A DNA stretch of 15,693 nucleotides from Saccoglossus kowalevskii (taxonomy: Eukaryota > Hemichordata > Enteropneusta > Harrimaniidae): assembly GCF_000003605.2 (NCBI RefSeq), contig NW_003108583.1:222893-238585 (forward strand), in the 5' to 3' direction. Below, piece after piece: positions 9,256 to 15,693 of this stretch (position 1 is the first letter of the stretch; every line of letters starts with the position of its first letter). The notes beneath the pieces are model-generated. The model was given only the letters and a program-made list of their open reading frames with translations. It did no database searches and was not told where the DNA came from. The translations under genes and the position numbers were made by a program.

Positions 9256-9467
9256 CAGTGCCAGAGTGTCAAATTTAATACAGACGATCAATTATTTTTT
9301 GAAACATTAAAGTTTAGTATTAGGGGGGTGTCAATTAAATAGTCAAGTCGTAGGAAAAAAGATAAAAATGGACAAGAAAAAAAATAATATCAGAAATTGA
9401 GAGATTATAAGAGCTAATAAGCATCGAGCCTAACATTCAATTAATTGTCCAATTAGATGAAAAAAGG
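9256..9467 (+). pseudogene. Endonuclease-RT linker of ORF2, most heavily damaged part
   Basis: Coding similarity continues (QLFFETLKFSIRGVSIK, ISEIERL), but stops at 9340, 9385 and 9408 and an A-run frameshift break it. This is a region of about 210 nt with no usable frame, rich in A homopolymers, bridging to the open frame that starts at 9468. Confidence 0.7.
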
Positions 9468-10214
9468 GTGGAGTGGGAGGTTATGAGAAAGGAACATTTA
9501 GATGCAATAATAATCCGATCACGTGCTAGGTGGGTGGAATACGGAGAAAAAAATTCAAAGTATTTTCTGTGCCTAGAAAAGAGAAATTATGTGAATAAAG
9601 TAATGACCACCCTTATTAAAAAGACAGTAGACGAGGAAATAACTATTACAGACCAAATAATAATACTAAACGAACAAGAACAATTTTACAGAAATTTATA
9701 TAGTACTAAACAAAACATTAACAATGATGAAAATTGTGAACTAAGAGAACACTTTTTTAAGTTGGATACTAAATCACTTTCTGATGACGAATGTTCAATA
9801 GCATTGAGTAATCTGGAAAACGGAACATCGCCGGGTAGCGATGGTTTCACAGTTGATTTTTACAAATTCATTTGGCCAGACATAAAATATTTTGTTGTTC
9901 GCTCTCTTCAACACGCCTATATGGCAGATAAAATGTCAGTCACCCAGAGGCAAGAGATTATCACACTACTTCCGAAGCCAAACAGAGATAAGAGATTTTG
10001 GAGACCGATTTCTCTGTTGAATATTGATTATAAAATTGCGACGTCGTGCATTTCAAGGCGATTAAAGAAGGTTCTCCCCCAAATTATCAGTGAATCCCAA
10101 ATAGGGTATATAAACAATAGATATATAGGTGAAAATACTCGTCTCCTGTATGATATAATGCATTATGCTAAACAATATAATATCCCTGGGTTTTTATTGT
10201 TAGTCGACTTTTAA
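9468..10214 (+). pseudogene. Reverse transcriptase N-terminal half (fingers to motif A)
   Basis: This 248-codon frame carries RARWVEYGEKNSKYF (17-33), the linker block before LINE reverse transcriptases. ENGTSPGSDGFTVDFYK (117-133) is the RT0/1 block. ITLLPKPNRDKRFWRPISLL covers RT motif 2. SESQIGYINNRYIGENTRL and FLLLVDF form motif A, including its first catalytic Asp (codon 10206-10208). A TAA at 10212 cuts the protein two codons after that Asp, where families have a glutamate. The ATG at 9468 is internal and not a true start. Confidence 0.85.
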
Positions 10215-10221
10215 AAAGCAT

Positions 10222-11046
10222 TTGATTCGTTGGAATGGGCTTTTACATAAATTTGGCTTTGGAGAAAATATAAGAAATTGGGTACGCATATTTTATAAAG
10301 ATATAAATAGCTATATTATTAGCAATGGCCATGTCTCTAATAAAATTGATTTACAAAGAGGTGTTAGACAAGGAGATCCATTGTCCCCATATCTGCTCAT
10401 TATTTGTGTTGAATTATTAGCTCACGCTATAAAATCAAATCCACAAATCAGGGGTGTAGTAATTTCAGGCTCACAATTTTTACTCGGGCAATATGCCGAC
10501 GATACATTCATCATCATCGATGGGACGAAAAAATCGTTAAAAGCAGTCTTTAAAGTACTTGATGACTTTAAAGTGCTATCAGGCCTTCAAACAAATGATG
10601 AAAAAACACACGCGATTTGGTTTGGATCTAAACGAAACGGAAAAGAAAGAATTAATACAAATCGTAACTTATTGTGGACTGAAGGCGATTTTAAAATTCT
10701 AGGTATCACATTAAACCCGAGCTTAACCAATCTTATTGAAATAAACTTTCGAGATAAAATTAAGGAAAGTAAACGGCTGGTGAACATTTGGAAACAAAGA
10801 AACCTGACGATAATTGGAAAAATAACTGTCATCAAAAGCCTAATATTGCCAAAATTTAATCATTTATTCTCAACCCTGCCTTCACCTTCACAACAAATAA
10901 TAAAAGAATTAGAAAAATTGTTATATAATTTTGTATGGAATGGAAAGGGGGATAGGGTTAGTAGAAAAATTCTGGTAAATAATATATATTCTGGAGGAGT
11001 GAAAATGCCACACATAACGAGCGTAGTCAGAAGATGTCATGGATAA
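10222..11046 (+). pseudogene. Reverse transcriptase palm and thumb (motifs B to E)
   Basis: KAFDSLEW lies just before this frame, which is shifted relative to the preceding one. The segment has QRGVRQGDPLSPYLLIICVE (45-64, motif B), GQYADDTFII (89-98, motif C, with the YADD aspartates at 10498-10503), GLQTNDEKTHAIWFG (motif D/E region) and FKILGITL, followed by a thumb-like segment up to GGVKMPHITS. The catalytic Asp pair is intact. The open frame runs out at 11044-11046 because of a frameshift near 11015-11035. The TTG at 10222 is only where the frame opens. Confidence 0.88.
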
Positions 11047-12092
11047 AAAGGTCTCTCTCAACCCAAAGCTCCAGTCCATGGAAACAAATGTTTAACATAA
11101 TGTTTGCTTTCTTTGGGATAAAATTTGTTTGGAATTATAAGAGCAATGGGCTACGTACAATATGCGATCAGGTTAGTAATGAATTTTGGCGGGAAATAAC
11201 GAACATATGGAGCAGGGTGACAGATAGTACTAGACAAATTCAGGCAGCAGAGGACTGTCTGGGTCAAACATTGTGGTTTAACTGGGAAATTCAAAAAGGT
11301 AACAAAACTATATTTATTTCAAAGTGGCACAACGAAGGAATAAACTACGTTAATGATTTAGTTAAGCCAGATGGAACAGCTATGTCATACGGAGAGTTCC
11401 AACAACAATATAACTTGAAAAGTGATTTTATGACATGGAAGAAATGGAAAACGGAAATAGAAAAAGAAGGAAAAAATGATGAACTTGTTAGAAATCCATA
11501 TTTAGACAAGTTTATTTTCACTGGAAAACCTTCAAAAAACGTCTATAACCATCTAGTGAATGAAATTAAAATCATGTATAAATGGGAATCAATTTTAGGC
11601 GAGCCAGATAATGAATGGCACTTAATATTTGCTAGACCGTTCAAAATAACCAAAGAAACCAAATTGCAAGCCTTTCAATATAAAATCATTCATAGGTTTT
11701 TAGCTACAAACTATAGTTTAATTAAAATGGGAAAAACAGAAACGGCTCTGTGCACATTCTGCCAGTCGAGTCTGGAAACAATAGAACATTTATTTTATGA
11801 ATGCGATTGCATTAGAGTTTTTTGGTAACTTTTTGTTAAATGGATTAAAGACCAAACTGACTATATAGATATTCACCATTTCACATTAAAAGATATATTA
11901 TTAGGTAACGATAAACACTCGGCACTGATAGGTAATTTGATCTTGCTCTGTAAACTTCACATTTATCACTCTGAACTTAAAAATATCAAACTACAATTTT
12001 GTTCAATGACATCGCCATTTCTAATCTGGAAAGCCACAACAAATTCAGACAAAAGTGGGACAATGTCAGATTCACTTGACATGTATTTTTAA
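11034..12092 (+). pseudogene. ORF2 C-terminal region with zinc knuckle
   Basis: The frame resumes at MSWIKRSL, continuing the usual post-RT block (K-x-x-W-I-R). It runs 264 codons to CTFCQSSLETIEHLFYEC (residues 240-257), a C-X2-C-X8-H-X4-C knuckle like the one near the end of L1-type ORF2. A TAA at 11826 interrupts it. In the same frame 87 more codons follow (LFVKWIKDQTD, then LILLCKLHIYHSELKN), ending at TAA 12090. That trailing L-rich, K-rich helix is also typical of this clade, so 12092 is the probable original end. Confidence 0.85.
12063..12082 (+). promoter_or_regulatory. Stem-loop near the LINE 3' end
   Basis: ATGTCA (12063-12068) and TGACAT (12077-12082) form a perfect 6-bp stem with an 8-nt loop. 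It overlaps the last codons of ORF2. In some LINEs a 3' stem-loop is recognised by the reverse transcriptase. That role is inference here. Confidence 0.3.
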
Positions 12093-12110
12093 GGTATATT
12101 GAATTATTGA

Positions 12111-12116
12111 AATAAA
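12111..12116 (+). terminator. AATAAA polyadenylation signal of the LINE
   Basis: An AATAAA hexamer lies 19 nt after the ORF2 stop, in the expected sense orientation. It probably marks the end of the element. Because the LINE is in sense with the HECT exons, it could also end host transcripts early. Confidence 0.5.
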
Positions 12117-12120
12117 CTAT

Positions 12121-13190
12121 AAAGTAGTAATATTGTGCAGATTGGAAACTGGATCTCACACAGGATGACGAAATGAATTACTATATAGTTCATTAATGCA
12201 TTTTATTTTACTAGTTCTATTTAAGGGGTTGATATACATGAAGAAAAGGGAAACTGTTTTAAAACAATTCAATATAAGAGTAAAAGTGACATTTTCCAAT
12301 GATGTTATACATTTTCTGAAAGCTTTAAATGTGTCAAACTCAAATTTTGCTCCCGAAAATTTCAAAACAAAATTTATGTAATTTTTGGCGAATTTTGGGC
12401 AAAAGTTAGGTGAGTTATTCTCGAAAATTAAATACATCTAGTTGTTGATTTAAACTTCGAACGAAATATTGAGCTATTAGCAAGAAAATATATTCCAGGA
12501 ATTTATTTGGTATTACCCATTCTCGCAATTTCAGAAATTGACATTTCAAACCCTCGGATTGCACTTGATTTTCATCAGCAAGGGAGTGGCAGTATTTTGT
12601 TTTCTATTGTAATTATAATATTTAAGGCATATTTACTTCAGGATAAATTCAAATTAAAAACATGCCCCGTTAAGTAATTTCGTTTTTTTTTACTTAAATG
12701 CTCGTATTTGTATTGCGAAGAACACAATGATCACACAACACGTTAAATACTTATCCAGAATGAGTTTTGAGGAAATAAATGTAAACAAATATCTGTGAAA
12801 ATTCCAAGGTAATTGGAGAAGTGGTTCGGAACTGAAATAGTGATAATTACTAAATTGCATAATTTAAGTTTAAGTTCCCCCTTGACTTTTACCTAGCAAG
12901 TGAACCTAATTATATTGACATGTCTTTTTTATATGGACCCATCTGTTTAGGCTGACTCTGTGAGCCATACCATTATGGTGGTTTGGGACATTTTTACATT
13001 TCCGCGTCATATATAAAATGCAGTATATGTTCGCATTGGAAAATACGTTTTAGCTTTCCTAAGAAAGATTCTAACAACCAGTTTCCTGAAATACAAATAG
13101 CACGTTACACATTTTAGGCACTTAGACATTAAACATATATTTAAACCGTTTTCACCCCTTTCTTCTCCCCTCCCCTAGATGAGTGCATAA
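12121..13190. other. Non-coding stretch between LINE and repeat copy 2
   Basis: No exon, repeat or RNA gene is recognised. Open frames near 12156-12437 on both strands have AT-biased composition and no motif. A pyrimidine run ending in CCCCTAG at about 13180 resembles an acceptor but is followed by stops in two of three frames within 20 nt. The start of the HECT N-lobe, expected somewhere before 13815, was not found here. Confidence 0.4.
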
Positions 13191-13194
13191 ATTA

Positions 13195-13399
13195 GATGTC
13201 ACATTCTCTTCAAAACCGTTGGACCAAATGCTTTCATATTTGCAGGGAAGATACTTGGGATAGATATATGTCGGACCTGTTAAATTTGTGTCAAAATATA
13301 ACTGGGTCTGGTTTTTAAATAATTTTAAACCGTTGGTAAGACAAATGTTGTATGATTTTTAACAAACAACGGAGCTATTTTAGCCGACAGGCTAAAGGA
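13195..13399 (+). repeat. Interspersed repeat, diverged copy 2
   Basis: The block TCAAAACCGTTGGACCAAAT with GCTTTCATATTTGC, then GGAGCTATTTTAGCCGACAG and GCTAAAGG, aligns in order with TGAAAACTACAAGTCTGAAT, GCTTTGATACTTGG and GAGCTATCTCAGTCGATAGG of the copy at 4921-5311. The end contains a perfect 7-bp hairpin, TTTAGCC/GGCTAAA. This copy is shorter than copy 1 and lacks its GTCCGTC tract. Confidence 0.5.
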
Positions 13400-13814
13400 A
13401 GGTACATTCAAGTGCATGCTCAATCCTACCACGATCTATGAGAGTAACTAGGATGACATTTGTTCGTCATATGATGCAATTTGATCTTCTGTTCGTCTTG
13501 TGTTTGTACGTGTTTGTAATATTTGTTTGTTTACTGTGCCCAGTTGTATGTGAAATATTATTCATTCACTGAGTTTGTGACTGTTTGTGCTGGTTGACTA
13601 TAGCTCCCCGAGACCACTTTCCGCTCGGTTACTGTGCGTGTTGTGAACTGCCTTACATAGTAGAAGTACGTCATTGAACCAGTTCTTTTTAGGAATGGCG
13701 AGGTGGCGTGCCGATCTTGTCATCCAGTTCACAGCTATGCGCGCCTGAAGTAGCACAGTCATGGAGTGACATGTGATATACCAGGTTACATGTGATATTT
13801 TTGCTTGTTTTCAG

Positions 13815-14082
13815 CTATGGAAATGGATATGTTTTTCATCTGTGGCACAATTATAGCTCTTGCAATAACCAATGGTTGTGTTGGACCCAGATTTGTCTCC
13901 AAATTAGTGTTCACGTGGATCACAAAAGGCTACCAGTATGTCAAATCCACAGTGAAGCTGGAAGATGTGTTACCAGGAACTGAGCTCTATGATCAGCTTC
14001 ATAGTGTAAACTTAAAACATTTTGATAAATTGCGTTATATAATGCTGCTCGTCAAATTTGAAACTCTTTTGCATGAGTTGCA
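13815..14082 (+). CDS. HECT domain exon A (N-lobe end)
   Basis: The acceptor is TTGTTTTCAG before 13815, phase 1. The frame reads MEMDMFFICGTIIALAITNG with VGPRFVSKLVF, which matches the HECT segment in which a hydrophobic helix with a G-x-x-I-A-L-A core is followed by a G-P-R-F motif. LEDVLPGTELYDQLHSV continues the family pattern. Two GT dinucleotides near the end (GA|GTTGCA and CA|GTAATT) would both leave phase 2, but the next exon opens in phase 0, so the A/B junction shifts frame. A weak donor CTC|GTCAAA at 14051 would keep phase. The upstream exon giving the start of the HECT N-lobe was not found. Confidence 0.7.
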
Positions 14083-14161
14083 GTAATTTGGCATTAAGCC
14101 TTTCAATTTTGTTGACAGTATAACGATACAATTATATGCAAAATCTAATTTTTTTTTTCAG

Positions 14162-14334
14162 TTGCAAGATTCCACAAATTTCACCGAAGCTCACCTTGCT
14201 CTAGATAAGATGAGCATATTTCTCGAGTTAGCTGGCTGCAAATTTCCACTCACTAATATAGAAGGGAAATACCGGATTATTAATGCATGTGTGCAGTTTC
14301 ATTTAATTGACACGACTCGGTCAAATATGGAACG
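14162..14334 (+). CDS. HECT-family exon B
   Basis: The acceptor is a T(9)CAG tract and the donor CG|GTAGGT. The phase-0 frame reads LQDSTNFTEAHLALDKMSIF, then LELAGCKFPL and KYRIINACVQFHLIDTTRS and ends in phase 2. The LELAGC block followed by a basic and aromatic helix is characteristic of the animal G2/M-type HECT-like family. It joins cleanly to exon C through CG|T, giving MERFLDGL. Confidence 0.72.
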
Positions 14335-14622
14335 GTAGGTCTTTTCATTCATCAGTCTCTAACTTTAAAAATCTAATTTGCAACATTATGAGTTAACCAA
14401 ACACGCATTTCTCATTTGCATTGTGGCTATATATAGGAGTAATATTCCAATAACCTAAAGACATGTATGGCTATTAGGTTGAAGATATTTTACAGATAGA
14501 AAAATAAAACATCATATGGTTTAAACGAAGTAAAAACAGTTGTTGAGGGTAAAAAATATCATGGTATTTCATATCTTTAGATTTTCTCCGCTGTTCTGAC
14601 AATGACTTATTGCTTATTTCAG

Positions 14623-14833
14623 TTTCCTTGATGGATTATCCTCACCGGGCGTGTTGCATTCGGTTAGAGAGAACCCAGATGTCTTTGAAAGTGTTTTCTG
14701 TCAGGTAGAGAAGAATTGACGATGAATACGCTAGTAGATTTATTTGTTCCACATCTAAGTCCAGAGAGTTACTACAGACCTAAAGAATTAACAACTCTTT
14801 CACACTGGAATGAATATTTAGTGGACATTAGAG
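14623..14833 (+). CDS. HECT-family exon C with internal frameshift
   Basis: The acceptor is TATTTCAG and the donor AG|GTAAGT. It starts in phase 2 and reads FLDGLSSPGVLHSVREN, then PDVFESVFCQVEK. After GAGAAG the frame hits TGA at 14717-14719. Skipping two bases near 14714 restores EKLTMNTLVDLFVP, then SYYRPKELTTLSHWNEYL, which fits the family's next block (LTxxxxxxLF, then a W-x-x-Y/F helix). The exon ends in phase 1. The shift is either a real mutation or a sequence error. Confidence 0.65.
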
Positions 14834-15293
14834 GTAAGTTACGTACATGTTTATGAATTGTTTTACTGCCACTTAATCTCATACTACCATATTTATTTCA
14901 TCTCAAATATGCATTTAAATGTCTTTCTTCTTGTTCATGTTTTTGTGTGTGGTATTATAATTTATTACTATTTAGTAATGAGGCTTATAATATTTTGTTT
15001 GGAAATACATCAACCTGGAATTAACAAAAATCTACAACAAAAACACTCATTTACTTGTTGTTCTTTTTATGTGTTTGGCCTTTTTCGCGCCAAGATTATG
15101 TGTGTGGTATAATTACTATTATACTTAGCATAACTTACTATACTTAGTACGTCATGTCATTGGTATAATATGGGTTTAGGATTATTTAACCTGCTGACTG
15201 CCATTAGTATATCTGAAGAGTACAGAGTTTCTTTATATGTTTATCCAGAATCATGAAACTGTTACTAATAAACCCTCGCTTACATTTTTGCAG

Positions 15294-15533
15294 ATGGAGA
15301 AGCAGTTTTCGGACATTTTTATGTTTGCTACAGGAGCTGATTTTGTACCACCATGTGGATTTGAACCAGGTCCGAAGCTGGAGTGTATGGTTCCTGCAGA
15401 ACAGTCAATATACCCAACAGCTAATACATGCAGTAATATACTGAGATTACCAATCATTTATGAAGAATACGAAGAATTTAAACAAAACTTTGAATTCGCA
15501 GTGTTAAATGCTGTGGGATTTGGAAAAGCATGA
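15294..15533 (+). CDS. HECT domain exon D (C-lobe with catalytic cysteine) and stop
   Basis: The acceptor is TTTTTGCAG. The C-lobe reads FSDIFMFATGADFVPPCGF, then AEQSIYPTANTCSNILRLP, in which the Cys codon at 15429-15431 is the thioester-forming residue of HECT ligases. YEEYEEFKQNFEFAVLNAVG and FGKA form the conserved C-terminal tail, with TGA at 15531. Splicing from exon C gives DGEAV in one frame, but the FSDIF block is in another, so two bases seem missing in the T run 15306-15309 (or one extra). Expected role: transfer of ubiquitin from an E2 to substrates through the cysteine. No AATAAA is seen before the window ends. Confidence 0.8.
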   Translation: MEKQFSDIFMFATGADFVPPCGFEPGPKLECMVPAEQSIYPTANTCSNILRLPIIYEEYEEFKQNFEFAVLNAVGFGKA

Positions 15534-15693
15534 ACCGGATCATGTCAAAATTATGCCAGTTATGTTTTAGCAAGCCTTTTAAAATAAGCAGCTTAACTTT
15601 CATACCTGTTTCTATAGCATGGAGAGTGAATTCTTTGTTACACTTAATTGCTAGGCCATGTTGTATTGAGGTGTGCTGCATGTTATTCATTAA

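Larger units (their letters stand above)
8432..12092 (+). pseudogene. LINE ORF2 (endonuclease and reverse transcriptase), multiply broken
   Basis: The ORF begins MANLQLVSLNVRGLG, the typical APE endonuclease start, and by frame-switching can be followed to a TAA at 12090, a span of about 1,220 codons. Lesions seen are: a frameshift at the A-run 8483-8488; a second near 8715-8727; TAA at 8792; a small deletion with frameshift at 9091; TAG at 9253 and 9340; TAA at 9385 and 9408 with a frameshift between them in an A-run; TAA at 10212 with a frameshift just after; a frameshift near 11015-11035; and TAA at 11826. All domains remain recognisable, so the decay is fairly recent. An intact version would cut target DNA and reverse transcribe its own RNA. 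Confidence 0.9.
6783..12120 (+). mobile_element. L1/Tx1-type LINE retrotransposon, near full length, ORF2 decayed
   Basis: About 5.3 kb has the order 5' UTR, ORF1 (coiled coil and RRM), spacer, ORF2 (APE endonuclease, reverse transcriptase with YADD, C-terminal CCHC-like knuckle) and AATAAA. This is the layout of the L1/Tx1 superfamily. The 5' end is set at the YY1-like site and the 3' end just after AATAAA; both are estimates, because no clear target site duplication or poly-A tail was found. ORF1 is intact, while ORF2 has about ten frameshifts and nonsense codons. The element is in the same orientation as the flanking HECT exons. It cannot supply its own endonuclease or reverse transcriptase. 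Confidence 0.9.

Noticed and set aside
6767-12108. ATTGAAT at both ends of the LINE as a target site duplication
   Set aside because: Seven AT-rich bases is too short and common, and the positions do not sit cleanly at the inferred ends.
13148-13182. Strong pyrimidine tract ending CCCCTAG
   Set aside because: It resembles an acceptor, but stops follow within 20 nt in two frames and no HECT sequence follows.
13769-13798. ACATGTGATAT repeated with 19-bp offset just before HECT exon A
   Set aside because: It is short and AT-rich, and without a wider context it is within chance or small slippage.

Overview
This window looks like nuclear DNA from an invertebrate animal, probably marine. It is AT-rich, carries short exons bounded by GT/AG splice sites, and holds an L1/Tx1-type LINE retrotransposon plus exons of an expanded HECT E3 ubiquitin ligase family seen in lophotrochozoans, cnidarians and basal deuterostomes. 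There are no bacterial gene arrays or ribosome binding sites. The species cannot be named from the sequence alone.

Layout on the + strand. Positions 1-2640 are non-coding. They hold a diverged tandem duplication with a spacing of about 346 bp (1408-1995) and an ACCA/ACTA-type microsatellite (2261-2310). A single exon of a RecQ-like DNA helicase lies at 2725-2889, behind a CCAAT box and a YY1-like ATGGCGGC start. Its Walker A loop lacks the Gly-Lys-Ser core, and no further helicase exons were found. A run of hairpins follows (2901-3024). A promoter-like element of twin palindromes (4565-4604) and a perfect splice donor (4663) mark a possible transcription start. An interspersed repeat (about 4921-5311) follows, then an exon (5657-6203) that resembles the N-terminal domain of multi-domain HECT-like proteins.

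Positions about 6783-12120 are one LINE in + orientation. It has a short 5' UTR with a perfect YY1-like site, an intact 266-aa ORF1 (coiled coil, RRM, C-terminal domain), a long 726-nt inter-ORF spacer and a decayed ORF2 (APE endonuclease, reverse transcriptase, zinc knuckle). ORF2 is broken by about ten frameshifts and stops, so the copy cannot move by itself.

Positions 12121-13814 are mostly featureless apart from a second diverged copy of the interspersed repeat. Four exons (13815-15533) then encode the C-terminal part of a HECT domain, including the catalytic cysteine and the conserved C-terminal tail. Two of these exons need an internal frame correction, and one junction does not keep phase. 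The locus is therefore either a decaying pseudogene or a sequence with indel errors. If the 5657-6203 exon and the HECT exons belong to one gene, the LINE sits inside it in the sense orientation, and the exons for the start of the HECT N-lobe are missing or unrecognised.

I see no convincing new defence or biosynthetic system. The most useful leads are the LINE's architecture (YY1-like 5' end, long spacer with splice-acceptor-like tracts, 3' stem-loop, selective decay of ORF2), the broken HECT gene and the Walker-less helicase exon.
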